A stretch of 64,000 bases of DNA from a virus. The notes under the pieces were generated by a model that did no database searches, had not been told where the DNA came from, and saw nothing but the letters and a program-made list of their open reading frames with translations. Shown piece after piece: positions 31,868 through 41,834 of the stretch. A program made the position numbers and the translations under genes. Position 1 is the first letter of the stretch, and every line of letters begins with the position of its first letter. The stretch lies in the IMG/VR virus record IMGVR_UViG_3300047157_000162, positions 1-64,000 of that record. One strand, written 5' to 3'.

Positions 31868-32227
31868 TTAATAAGTCCATAATACGTTTTGTGCTTTATC
31901 TTTATCTATATCAGCGTGAATAAAAGTTTTAGCAATACCAATTCTTTTAAATCCAACTTCTTTTAATATACCTGTTAATTTAAATCTGTCAGTAGAGTTA
32001 TTACATGCAATATCAACTGCTAAACCTTTTGTGTGAGATGATTCAGGTGTACCTCCTACTTTAGCATTATGCTCTATAGTTCTGTAGCCTGAATTAATAA
32101 CAATAGATTTACCATACTTTTTCCTAACAATATCAAGCATGTTAAGTAACTCTTCATTCATTAATTGACCACTACCTTGAACATCTGGTGAGTCAAACTC
32201 TTCGTGCGTAAAGTATTTTAATTTCAT
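31868..32227 (-). CDS. Endolysin, peptidase M15 family
   Basis: A 119-residue zinc peptidase. SGYRTIEHNAKVGGTPESSH, then TKGLAVDI around residues 46-73, contains the SxHxxGxAxD zinc motif, and FIHADID near 103 gives the third histidine. Members cut D-Ala or L-Ala-D-Glu bonds of peptidoglycan. The size matches compact phage lysins without a cell-wall-binding domain, as expected for a Gram-negative host. No signal peptide is visible, so the holin must release it. Confidence 0.88.
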   Translation of the reverse strand: MKLKYFTHEEFDSPDVQGSGQLMNEELLNMLDIVRKKYGKSIVINSGYRTIEHNAKVGGTPESSHTKGLAVDIACNNSTDRFKLTGILKEVGFKRIGIAKTFIHADIDKDKAQNVLWTY

Positions 32228-32238
32228 ATATATAAATG

Positions 32239-35200
32239 TTAATTTAGTACTCTTCTCTTACTGCTTTTTCCTCTTACGTTCTTTCTACTTTTGGATTTTT
32301 TAGATTTTTTAATACCTAACTGCCATTCAGACCATCCAGCTAGTAAAGCTACTCTCTGCGCTACAGATATATTTTCTTGAGTAGATGCTGTTACATTATT
32401 TATTTTCTTAACAACTCTATCTAGAGGTACGTTTGTCGTAGCTGATATAACATTAGCTCCCGCTAAGTAAGCCGGGTTGTCTAAACTAAAACCTTTTTCT
32501 TTTATTTCTTTTTCATCCCAAGAAAAAGACCTACCAGCGGCTTTTAATTTACTTATTTTAGAAGATATTGGTGGTGATAATTTTAATAACTCTGAAGCAG
32601 CATTTTCGTACTTAGGATTATCTTTAGCACTCTCTTTAGCTAGTTTTATACCAGCGTTTTTAATCACAGTAAAAACCGCTCCACCTATACCCGTACCTCT
32701 AAGTATTGAATCAAGCATACCGTTTGCGATACCAACTACTTTCTTTTCGTCTTCTTCTTCATCTTCTCCAAATGTTATAGCAAATAAAGCTTGCTGCAAC
32801 GCATTAAATATTAAGTTTTGTGCTACACCATAATATATAATCTTAGATATATTTGTTTTAGCATCACCTCGACCATTCTTGAGATCACTAGCGGCTTTTT
32901 TAATTAATCTAGCGTATTGCGCTGGTGTGTTAGCGAAAGCTAGTATAATACGCCCTAATGGACCCGCTTGTTGTTGACTTATTCTATCAGGTCTACTTGA
33001 CTGTTGAGATTCTTCTGCTATCTCTCTAAAGTCTCTTAAAGCTTCTCTTTCAGCTGCCATACTGCTTTTACCTTGTTTCATAAGAGATTTAACTCTATTT
33101 CTATAAAAAGTTGCACCACCAGATGCAATAGCAAAACTATCAGCTATTTGAGTTGGCGTAAATCCTAATTTTAATAGTTTGTTTATAACACCTCTAACAC
33201 CTCTTTCTTTAGCTATATCAGCAATATCAGCTTCATTAACATTCATCTTTAATCCATCACGTCTCTCGATTAAGAACTCAGAGTTAAATAGTTTTTTGAA
33301 GTCTGTCCAATATTGTTTTTGATTAGCAAAAGCTTTACCTGCAGCTAGTATATTATTGTCTCCAAAATTTATAAAGTTTACAGCAGACAATGTTTGTAAC
33401 ACGGCTGATCTAGTGTTAAAAAACATTATAGCACCAATACTACCTGTTAACCAGTCAGTTACTCTGGTTGTTAAAGAATCTACACCTGTAGATCTATTTC
33501 TACCAGTCTTCATTCTTTTTAATATATTCTCCATAGCCATACGATATTGTTTACCATATATAGCCTCTAGTTTATTTAAGTTTTTCTCTGAAAATATAAT
33601 ATCAACATTTTGTTGCCAAAGTTCTAAGTACTTTTTTCTTTTATTTGTATTTAAAGTTTCTAATAAATCAGTCGTTATGGTACCTGTATTCCAAGAGTCA
33701 GTAGGTGATATATAGCCAGTACCTTTGTTAAGTTTCATTATTTCTGTACCAAATACTTTTAGATCTGGGTTTGAGTCAACGTATTTAACTAAACTATCTA
33801 TATCGCTTTTGTCTAAACCAGGAACATCTTCACCTATTTGATTCCATATCCAAACACGAACAGCTTGCTCTTTAGTGAAAGAATCTCCAGGTATCTTCTT
33901 TTTTAAATCTTTTGGAACTATTTTAAGTTTCTTTTTTAACTCTCTAAAATCCCTACCTAAAGCATTTCTATCTCTAGATATGTTTTCCATAGCTCTAGCA
34001 AATGGGTTTAGTAAATTTTTCTTATACCAAGCCATTTGAGCGTCTCCTGTCCTACCCTTACCTAATGTAGCATATAACAAACCTACAAAATCTTCAGCTG
34101 AAGGTGGTATAAAGAATTTAAATCTACCTTTACTAGCTCCAACAGTCTCTGCTTTTACTCGCTTATATTCTTTATCAGAAGCTATACCAGACTTTTTCTC
34201 TAATATATCGTTAAAATCTTTATCTAAGTTTTGAATATTACTGAACTGTATACCAGCTTCTGATTGCTGATCATCTAAGCTTTTCATTTCATCTAAAACT
34301 TGATCCATAGTAAAATTACCTTTTAATCTTTTAGATTTAGGTAACGTGTCATTATTAGATTTAGACGCTTGCAGTGTTGACTTGTATAATTCTTTTATAC
34401 TTTTTACATTTTTACTTTCACTAAAATCAAGTATTGGTGTCAAAGATATATTAGCACCGTTATTTTCATTAGCATATTTGTATCTAGTAGGAAAACCTTT
34501 TTCGTCTGGATATATTAAATCAAGAGAATAATCACTTTTAGAATCGCCTTTCCTAGGACCATTCATTTTGTTTGTTTTGTTTACTATAGAGTCTTGATCC
34601 TTAGGTATAATAGCAACATCGAAGTTCTTCATTATTTTATCGAACATGCTGTTAAATTCAGCCTCTGTTTTACTATTGTATAAAGCTTTCATCAATTCAA
34701 CAGAAGTGTCCGAAGCTGTTTGAGAATGTTCGTACACGTAATCAGAGTCACTTAATCCGTTTACATACATTATCCACTTAGGTATAGCCGCTGTTCTAAT
34801 TAAGGAATCAGTATTACTATTCATCATAGTAAAAATCATAGGTATAAAAGTCTTGTCATTAGGATTTTTTTTGTTATACTTTATTAATGTTTTTAGTATT
34901 TTCTTTAATCCTTTTCTTTGATCTTTGGCTATGTTAATTCTTTCCTTTATTGTTTCAAAAAACTTACCAGAGTTAATACCTTCTGACGATTGTTTTTTAA
35001 GAACAGATAGCTTTATTTTTTTACTGTTACCATCTATATCTGTATACTCAACAAGTCTATCACCTTTTTCATGAGTTATTTGTTTTAATCCCTTTTTCTC
35101 TCTGTGTTCGTTATAAGACTTAAAAAAATCAGATCTTCCTTCGAAAGCGATATTTCTAACGTTTTTAAAATCTTCAGAGTAAACACTTTTGCCGTTAACT

Positions 35201-38200
35201 GTTTTCCATTTATAGTTGTAACCCTTGCTAGCTGTTGGTAATATGTACTTCACAAAATCATCTTCACTGAAGCTATCAAATACATCAAATATATCTTTTT
35301 TAAATTTATTTACTTTTTGCTCATCATTAAAGTCTACATTAGCCTCTTTATTAGTTGTAGCTTTATATGCGTTTGATATTTTACTAAATTGAATATCAGA
35401 TTTACCTGCTTGTATGTTCTGCTTTTGTACGTCGGTGACATTATCTAACTGCCTTATTTCTGTGTTAGTAGCTAGTTTACCGAACAGCATTGTTATAGCT
35501 TTTAGTCTTTGACCTATTTTTCTGTCATACTTATTAGCTTCACCTTTCTTAATACCTAAGTCTTCTAAAAACTGCTCGTATGTAAGATCTTTTTTAAGTT
35601 CTTTAATAACAACTTGAGATGTAACACCTTTACTTCTTTTACCGGTAGCTTCGTAAAAAGCTTTCATTAAGCTTGTAGGTATCTTTAAGCCTGTACCTTT
35701 AACACTCTTATAAGCTTGGGCATCTACAGTGGCTAACTCAGGAGCTACGTTGTTTGGTGGCATTAACTTAAACAAGTCAGGACCCATAGACTTTATTATG
35801 TCTTGTATTTTACTTGACTCTGATTTTATAATCATACCAACCTTAGCTTCAGGGTAGTATTTTTTAATACTTTCTATATTCTTATTATCTACTACAACGT
35901 CTTTAAAAGCTAAGTTATCTGCAGGATCTGTAACTTTTAATACGGGTATATCAAATATTTCTGCAGTAACTTCAGCTGCTAAATCTTTTAAATTACCAAA
36001 AGTAGATCCGTCTATAGTTGCTTTACCAGATTCAACCATACTTTTAACAGCATCCCTGTATTTTTTCTGTAAACCTAAATCTCTTATTAATTCTATAGGT
36101 TTTATCTTTCTAGACGGTTTTTTAGTAGTTTCTACAGACTTTGTATCTGTTGTCGATGCAACTTCAGCTACTGAACCTACTTCACCAGCTTTAACATCTA
36201 GACTTTTATCTGCTATTTTTCTAAACTTCTCGTAAGTTTGTTGAGCTTTTGGAGCTATATTATTATACACCCAAGTAGAAAACTTAGATTCATCTGGTTT
36301 ATAAGATTCAATTATCTTAGGTAAAAATTGTCTAAGATAATCTCTTACTTCGGTTCTATCTAAATCTCCTTTTCTAGTGTCATATTTTATAGCTTTTAAA
36401 GCCATCGTATCGAAAGACTCTACTAATTCAGACTCTGCAGCTGCTTTATCTTTTCTAGTAGTTTCTTTTGATTTTATAGTCTCAACTAAAGCCTCGTTAT
36501 CATAAGTCTTTTTAGTAGTTTCTTCTTTTTCTGCTTTTTCTTTTTTAACTACAGGTTTTTTTACAGGTGCTTTTTTAGCTTGTATTATTTTATATTGCAG
36601 GTTAGATCTTAAAGCATCAAACTCGTCTGGATCATATTCAAACTCGTTTTCATCTAGTGTTTCAAGCTCTTGCTCTAAAGACTGAATTTTCTCTTGATTA
36701 ACATTAGAAAAATCTGATTGTTTTGTTTTAGAAAAATCAGTAGTTACACCTAACTTAGGAGCAACAAACTGCTTAATGTCTTTGCTTATAGCGCCTTTTT
36801 CCGCAGACTTACTATACTCTCGCATAAAGTTGTAAACATCTTTACCGGTGTCAAAATTTAGTTTGCTAAAACCTAGTGATCTAAATAAAGGCATTAACAT
36901 GTCACCTATCTTGGTAAATAAAGTTTCATTATATTTTATCTCTTTATCAGCAATAGCGTCAGAAAAAACAGTTAGGTATTCTTTATTATAAGTATCTTTA
37001 TTAACAATACCGGTTTCCTTATCTGTGTATCTAGCCTCCATCATGCGCTCCATGAAGTCTAATTGATCTTTAGATAACTGATTTTTAAACTCTTCAACTA
37101 CAGCACCTTGTTGATCTGCATCACCTACAATTGCGTTTAGTATAGGGTGTAATGTTTCGTGAGCACCAACATTTAATTGATTTAATTCCACAAGTCTATC
37201 CTTGTTCATAAAAAACTCGCCATTAGCAAAAAACCCACCGCTGTTATCACTGTAATTAGTGTTGTTTATTTTATTTGTTTTTTCAGCTATTTTAGATTTA
37301 TCTAATTTTTTATCTATATTGTTTATCTCAAGCTCTCTAGCTTTTTTATTAAAATCTTCAGGGCTTAGAGCAGTACTTTTTATACCAATACTAGCAGCAT
37401 CCTTAGCAAAGCTTAATGTTTTTTCTTTTCTATCTTTTTTTATTTCTAGATCCTGCTCTTTATTTATAGCATCTAGTCTTTCTGATTGTGTACCTGTTAG
37501 GGCTTTGTCGTTTATTTCTTTTATTTGAGCTTCTAAGTCTGATTTTTCTTTTTGTAACTCAACAATTTTAATCTCTGCTTTTTCGCTAAGGTTTAACGAT
37601 TTTACTTTATTTACAGTTCCTTGAGTCTTTATAAAATTCTTTTTTATAGCATCACCTTCCTCTTTTGTTATCTCAGCTCTTTTCACTTGAGCATCAACTT
37701 TTTCGTCTAGTATTTTTCTAGAGTTTTTTATTTTAGATATTTTAATTTCTGCATCATCAGTTTTAGTCTCTGGCTTAAAAACATCTACTATGTTTCCATA
37801 CTCAGTTCTATTAATCTCTTTGTTAACTTTAATTCTATCTAGGTTTGTTTGAATATTCAAAGCTTGCTTACCTAAAGTTAAAGGAGCACTACCTAACCCA
37901 GCAACTGCTTCAAAACCAATTTCAGCAACATCCATTTCTTGGTCAGCAACATACCTTCCAGCTACTTCACCTAAACCACCACCAGCTATTTCAACACCAC
38001 CGGTAACGCCAGCAGCAACCATAGGTGCTCTTTTAAATCCAGCAGTTGCTAGTTTACCACCAACACCTTTAGCTATTCCTAATGTAGCCATTTCAACAGC
38101 AGCGATAGCTACACCTCTATTTAAAGCTCTATTTTTTAAATCGGCTAGTTTTTCTGGATCTTGAAGTATTTTCTTTATTTTATCTGGATCTAAACCTCCT

Positions 38201-39102
38201 GCTTCTTCTTGAAGCAATTCAGCAAAAGTTAAACCAGTTTCCATAGCTCCCATAGTACCAGCCATACCACCAGCAACAGCTCCACCTAATGTAGATACTC
38301 CTGGTAAAGGTATTGCAGAACCAGCAACAGCTCCTGTAGCAGCAGCAGCAGCACCAGCTGCCCTAACTTCATCAGAGCGTAATGAGCTTATTTGATTAGA
38401 AATAGAACTAACTAGCATTGTAGATAGCGTTGAAGGATTGTTAACAACACCTTTTATGAAACCCCAAAAACCACCACCTTCTTCTTCATATATTCTATTA
38501 AAATCTTGCATCTCTGCAGATCCTAAGTTTTTTCTAGCTATTTCTTTGTTTTTGTTTACGAAGTTTAAAACATCTTCGTCAGTAGCTTTATCACCAAGCT
38601 TATATAACTCATATGATGGATCTACTAATTCACCTTGTCTCCAACCTTCTTTAGCCGCTGTAGCTATATCGCTAAAAAAATCAACAAAACCTGTAGCTGA
38701 AAAAAAGCTTTCATCTTCTTCTAAAACATCTCTTTCAGCTAAATCTTTTTGATATTCTTTAAATTCTTTTTCACTTACTGGCTCCCCGTTTATCACAAAC
38801 GGATCCATTGATTGTGATTCCAAAGAAGTATCTACCGGCGCTAATTCCGTATCTTTTAGTGCAATTTCCCCTTCCTGCGACTCTGCAACTGCACTTGGTA
38901 CATCGTCTGTCGGAAAATCTTCTGCAGAAGAAAAACCAAACTGTGTATTAAATTCATCTATAGATTTAGTGTACTCTCCGTTGTCGTTCAAGGCTTTGTA
39001 AAGTACTTTTGACTTTTCTTCGTTTCCAAATTGTTCTTTAAAATCTTCAAAAGACCCAGTATAATCACCGGCTTCAAATAAACTATTATATAATTCTTCC
39101 AT
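32239..39102 (-). CDS. Giant internal virion protein (2287 aa)
   Basis: A 2287-residue virion protein, probably ejected with DNA. The N-terminus has two related segments (LFEAGDYTGSFEDFKEQFG and ALNDNGEYTKSIDEFNTQFG). Residues about 245-290 are Ala/Gly-rich and membrane-seeking. A long coiled coil follows at 400-600, then NVGAHETLHPIL near 647, an HExxH zinc-peptidase-like motif. A segment near 950 (STWVYNNIAPKAQQTYEKF) recalls polyvalent phage proteins, and the C-terminal third has membrane-seeking helices and ends in a Lys/Arg tail. It corresponds functionally to T7 gp16-type proteins; this is inferred from size, place and architecture. Confidence 0.8.
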   Translation of the reverse strand: MEELYNSLFEAGDYTGSFEDFKEQFGNEEKSKVLYKALNDNGEYTKSIDEFNTQFGFSSAEDFPTDDVPSAVAESQEGEIALKDTELAPVDTSLESQSMDPFVINGEPVSEKEFKEYQKDLAERDVLEEDESFFSATGFVDFFSDIATAAKEGWRQGELVDPSYELYKLGDKATDEDVLNFVNKNKEIARKNLGSAEMQDFNRIYEEEGGGFWGFIKGVVNNPSTLSTMLVSSISNQISSLRSDEVRAAGAAAAATGAVAGSAIPLPGVSTLGGAVAGGMAGTMGAMETGLTFAELLQEEAGGLDPDKIKKILQDPEKLADLKNRALNRGVAIAAVEMATLGIAKGVGGKLATAGFKRAPMVAAGVTGGVEIAGGGLGEVAGRYVADQEMDVAEIGFEAVAGLGSAPLTLGKQALNIQTNLDRIKVNKEINRTEYGNIVDVFKPETKTDDAEIKISKIKNSRKILDEKVDAQVKRAEITKEEGDAIKKNFIKTQGTVNKVKSLNLSEKAEIKIVELQKEKSDLEAQIKEINDKALTGTQSERLDAINKEQDLEIKKDRKEKTLSFAKDAASIGIKSTALSPEDFNKKARELEINNIDKKLDKSKIAEKTNKINNTNYSDNSGGFFANGEFFMNKDRLVELNQLNVGAHETLHPILNAIVGDADQQGAVVEEFKNQLSKDQLDFMERMMEARYTDKETGIVNKDTYNKEYLTVFSDAIADKEIKYNETLFTKIGDMLMPLFRSLGFSKLNFDTGKDVYNFMREYSKSAEKGAISKDIKQFVAPKLGVTTDFSKTKQSDFSNVNQEKIQSLEQELETLDENEFEYDPDEFDALRSNLQYKIIQAKKAPVKKPVVKKEKAEKEETTKKTYDNEALVETIKSKETTRKDKAAAESELVESFDTMALKAIKYDTRKGDLDRTEVRDYLRQFLPKIIESYKPDESKFSTWVYNNIAPKAQQTYEKFRKIADKSLDVKAGEVGSVAEVASTTDTKSVETTKKPSRKIKPIELIRDLGLQKKYRDAVKSMVESGKATIDGSTFGNLKDLAAEVTAEIFDIPVLKVTDPADNLAFKDVVVDNKNIESIKKYYPEAKVGMIIKSESSKIQDIIKSMGPDLFKLMPPNNVAPELATVDAQAYKSVKGTGLKIPTSLMKAFYEATGKRSKGVTSQVVIKELKKDLTYEQFLEDLGIKKGEANKYDRKIGQRLKAITMLFGKLATNTEIRQLDNVTDVQKQNIQAGKSDIQFSKISNAYKATTNKEANVDFNDEQKVNKFKKDIFDVFDSFSEDDFVKYILPTASKGYNYKWKTVNGKSVYSEDFKNVRNIAFEGRSDFFKSYNEHREKKGLKQITHEKGDRLVEYTDIDGNSKKIKLSVLKKQSSEGINSGKFFETIKERINIAKDQRKGLKKILKTLIKYNKKNPNDKTFIPMIFTMMNSNTDSLIRTAAIPKWIMYVNGLSDSDYVYEHSQTASDTSVELMKALYNSKTEAEFNSMFDKIMKNFDVAIIPKDQDSIVNKTNKMNGPRKGDSKSDYSLDLIYPDEKGFPTRYKYANENNGANISLTPILDFSESKNVKSIKELYKSTLQASKSNNDTLPKSKRLKGNFTMDQVLDEMKSLDDQQSEAGIQFSNIQNLDKDFNDILEKKSGIASDKEYKRVKAETVGASKGRFKFFIPPSAEDFVGLLYATLGKGRTGDAQMAWYKKNLLNPFARAMENISRDRNALGRDFRELKKKLKIVPKDLKKKIPGDSFTKEQAVRVWIWNQIGEDVPGLDKSDIDSLVKYVDSNPDLKVFGTEIMKLNKGTGYISPTDSWNTGTITTDLLETLNTNKRKKYLELWQQNVDIIFSEKNLNKLEAIYGKQYRMAMENILKRMKTGRNRSTGVDSLTTRVTDWLTGSIGAIMFFNTRSAVLQTLSAVNFINFGDNNILAAGKAFANQKQYWTDFKKLFNSEFLIERRDGLKMNVNEADIADIAKERGVRGVINKLLKLGFTPTQIADSFAIASGGATFYRNRVKSLMKQGKSSMAAEREALRDFREIAEESQQSSRPDRISQQQAGPLGRIILAFANTPAQYARLIKKAASDLKNGRGDAKTNISKIIYYGVAQNLIFNALQQALFAITFGEDEEEDEKKVVGIANGMLDSILRGTGIGGAVFTVIKNAGIKLAKESAKDNPKYENAASELLKLSPPISSKISKLKAAGRSFSWDEKEIKEKGFSLDNPAYLAGANVISATTNVPLDRVVKKINNVTASTQENISVAQRVALLAGWSEWQLGIKKSKKSKSRKNVRGKSSKRRVLN

Positions 39103-39127
39103 GTAATTCTATTTAATACTATTTATT

Positions 39128-40594
39128 TTATAAGTTATCGTACTTACCACCATTCTTTTTGCTAAGTATTTTTCTAATAGCTTCTAGCTTAGCATTTTTC
39201 TCAGATGAACTTCCTTCACCAGCTTTTATCATAGCTTTAGCGTATTGCATCATGCCATCTTTAGTGTCTAAGTCTATAGTTCTTTCTAAGTCTTCAAATT
39301 CACCAGCTTTTTGACCTGACTTTGTTGTAGTAAATATTTTAACTTTACCCATACCACCTTCTTCTGCTGGATCTTCAAATATAGTGCTAGTAATTTCTTC
39401 TACGCCTTGACCAAAGTTAACAGCTGCGTTAGGCAGTTTTCTTTCTCTAGCGTATCTTCTTAAATCATCTACAATTAATTTTGCAGATTCTCTACTACTA
39501 GCAGCTTTTTTATCAAAAGACGTTGGTTTATAATCGCTAGGTTTAGTTGTTCCAAAGTTTTTACTTGTATTGAACTTAGCGTTAGTATCTACAACATAGT
39601 TTAAATAAGCTTCTTGAATTTTAACTAAATCAGGATCAGGTATTAAATTACCTTCTTTATCTCTTTGCTGGGACCAAGAGCTTTTTTGCTCCATCTCCAT
39701 ATTACCTTTAGACAATACATCATTGTAAAAGGTTATTGCTTCGTTTGTTGGTAACCCAACTATAACGGCATTAACGTCTTCTTTAGCTTGCTTTTTAATG
39801 TATTCTTTATCTGGAAGTCTAGTGTAATAAATTGTCCCGTTTTCAGCTCTAAATTGTTTTGGCTCTGAGTTAGCATATACCATTGAAGTAACAGCATTTA
39901 AATCTAATTTATCTTCTAGTAATTTTTGAGTATCTGTTGTTTGTTTAGATAGGTTAGGTACGTAATCAGGTTGAGCTATACTACTCATGTCTTTGTTTAT
40001 AATACTACCAATTAGTTTGTCGTCTTCGTTATAAACGTCTATGTATACAACTGGTCCATCAGGTCCAGACATGTCATATCTAGCTTCTTTTCTACCAGGT
40101 GCGTCTTTAAAGCCATATAATATATCAAGTGCTTCTAAGTTCTCAGGTTTATTAGCTAAAGAAAAACCACCTTGATTACCCATAGGTATAGATCTTTTTT
40201 CTAAATATTCTTGCTGACCAGCCGAAGTATTTTGTAGTACGTCACCTATATGAGTACCTGCATATTGCATATTTCTTATAAAGTTCTTATCTTCTTGAGA
40301 TCTTTCGTTTGCAGGTATTTTATATATAGAGTTAAGTATATCTATTTGTTCGTTTAAACCATTAAAGTTTATTGACTTATTTTTAGACTGAGCTTGATAT
40401 ATAGATTGAGCAGCTGCTTCAGATCTTTTCTCAGCTTCTCTAATCATTATTTCATTTTTCCTAGCTCTTTCTTTATTATCAGCTGATATTTTATTTGCTA
40501 ATTTTTCAAATGAACTAGCTACAGACTGTTGCATTTGCCTAATGTACTGGCCTGATTGTCTATCTACAACCTGTTCTGGATTTCTATAACTCAT
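39128..40594 (-). CDS. Internal virion / structural protein (488 aa)
   Basis: MSYRNPEQVVDRQSGQYIRQ, then a long Ala/Glu/Lys-rich helical segment to about residue 80, followed by a mixed domain. No enzyme motif is seen. Place between the giant ejection protein and the Ala/Gln-rich protein at 40610 suggests it is part of the internal or ejection complex. Function inferred from neighbourhood only. Confidence 0.65.
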   Translation of the reverse strand: MSYRNPEQVVDRQSGQYIRQMQQSVASSFEKLANKISADNKERARKNEIMIREAEKRSEAAAQSIYQAQSKNKSINFNGLNEQIDILNSIYKIPANERSQEDKNFIRNMQYAGTHIGDVLQNTSAGQQEYLEKRSIPMGNQGGFSLANKPENLEALDILYGFKDAPGRKEARYDMSGPDGPVVYIDVYNEDDKLIGSIINKDMSSIAQPDYVPNLSKQTTDTQKLLEDKLDLNAVTSMVYANSEPKQFRAENGTIYYTRLPDKEYIKKQAKEDVNAVIVGLPTNEAITFYNDVLSKGNMEMEQKSSWSQQRDKEGNLIPDPDLVKIQEAYLNYVVDTNAKFNTSKNFGTTKPSDYKPTSFDKKAASSRESAKLIVDDLRRYARERKLPNAAVNFGQGVEEITSTIFEDPAEEGGMGKVKIFTTTKSGQKAGEFEDLERTIDLDTKDGMMQYAKAMIKAGEGSSSEKNAKLEAIRKILSKKNGGKYDNL

Positions 40595-40609
40595 GTTTTA
40601 TTTTTTTTA

Positions 40610-41411
40610 TTAACTTTCAAATGCTCCTCCTGCTACCGCTGATCCAAAAGTAGAAGCAAGTCCACCAATCATACCTGTCAAAGCACCTGTTCTATCAGCG
40701 CCTGCTTGTGCTTGTCTAGCTTCAGCTCCTGATATTTGAGCAGAAACTCTATCTAGTTGTTGCATTTCTCTTTCTTCTTTAGCTCCAAAAGTAAACGCAG
40801 CTCCTTGAGCTCTAGCTCCTTGAACTCTTTGACCTTCACTTATTTGAATACCTTGCAGTCTTTGTTGCTCAGCCATTTTTTGGTCTTGAAGTTGTTGCTC
40901 TCCTTGAGCTCTTAGTTTTTCGTTTTGAGCTTCTTGTTGTTCAATACTAGCTGATACACCTTTTTTACTTGATAAAGCTGCTTGAGCTAAAGCAGTTGCC
41001 CACCGGCACCAGCTCCAGTAGATCTTATAGTGTCTAAAGTATTAGCTAATGATATATCAGCTTGCTCTATTTCCATTTCAGCCGCTTGAGTAGCTACACT
41101 TAAGTTAGCATATGGATTAGTTAATTGACTACTAAGATCTTGAGCTAAACCAGCTTAAATTACTTACACCAGCGTAAGGATCGGTTATAGGTTGTCTACT
41201 AGTTTTCTAATGTACTTAATTTTCTATTAAGTTTTGCTTTTTTCTCTGCTAGCTTGCTCTTTTCTCTTCTTTTTAGCAGCTTCCACCGCCGAATAAGACC
41301 GCTATAATCTGAACACCTCCTGATATTAAAGCAACAGCCATAGCTGTTAAGGGTTCTAGCCATTTGAACATTGCCTTGTCCAAAGAAAAATATTTCTAAA
41401 AATTCTATCAT
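40610..41411 (-). pseudogene. Internal virion protein gene with several frame breaks
   Basis: Pieces in different frames join into one sensible protein of about 265 residues: MIEFLEIFFFGQG, MFKWLEPLTAMAVALISGGV (membrane segment), KKKRKEQAS, KLNRKLSTLEN, RQPITDPYAGVSNL, then AQDLSSQLTNPYANLSVATQ, TIRSTGAGAGG, ATALAQAALSSKKGVSASIE, and the intact end from MAEQQRLQGIQISEGQR (40876-40610). At least five single-base indels are needed, one near 41000 in a G-run. Family marks (ITDPYxGVSNLS, NTLDTIRSTGAGAGG) are those of a conserved flavophage virion protein. Whether it is truly broken or mis-sequenced is open. Confidence 0.65.
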
Positions 41412-41429
41412 GTTGTTTGTTTTTTATCT

Positions 41430-41834
41430 TCCATAAGTTGCAGCCTACTGCAAATAATTCTTTTAATCCACCTGGATCCGTTGTAGCATCTGTTTTCATA
41501 GTTACTGTAGCATAGTAGGCTTTTATACCTGTACTGCTAGGCCCCATTATTACCTGTCCAGCTATAGGTGTAGGTGAATTGTTTGGTATCGCTGCTACAT
41601 ATCTGTTTTGTTTTCTATCAAATCCTGCTCTATATTGGACATTATTATCTAAGTAAGCGCCTTCATCATAGCTATATATTTTAGTATAAGCGTTAGGAGT
41701 ACTAACATCTACTGTTGCCTGATTAACATTATTAGTCCAGTTGCCATTTAATTCGTCTGCACCGGTTTCATCAGAAACTAAAGATATAACTTCCCATCCA
41801 TTGCTACCTTCGTAATTAATTGTTTTAAAAGTTT
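41430..41834 (-). CDS. C-terminal part of the 41835 structural gene in a shifted frame
   Basis: Directly after the stop of the 41835-42833 gene another frame reads KIKTFKTINYEGSNGWEVIS, then YSYDEGAYLDNNVQYRAGFD, RKQNRYVAAIP and a C-terminus near LKELFAVG. The sequence is virion-like and without its own credible start, so it is the tail end of the upstream protein cut off by an indel near 41837-41845. A second shift near 41440 would let it end AATYGR. No separate gene is supported here. Confidence 0.6.
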
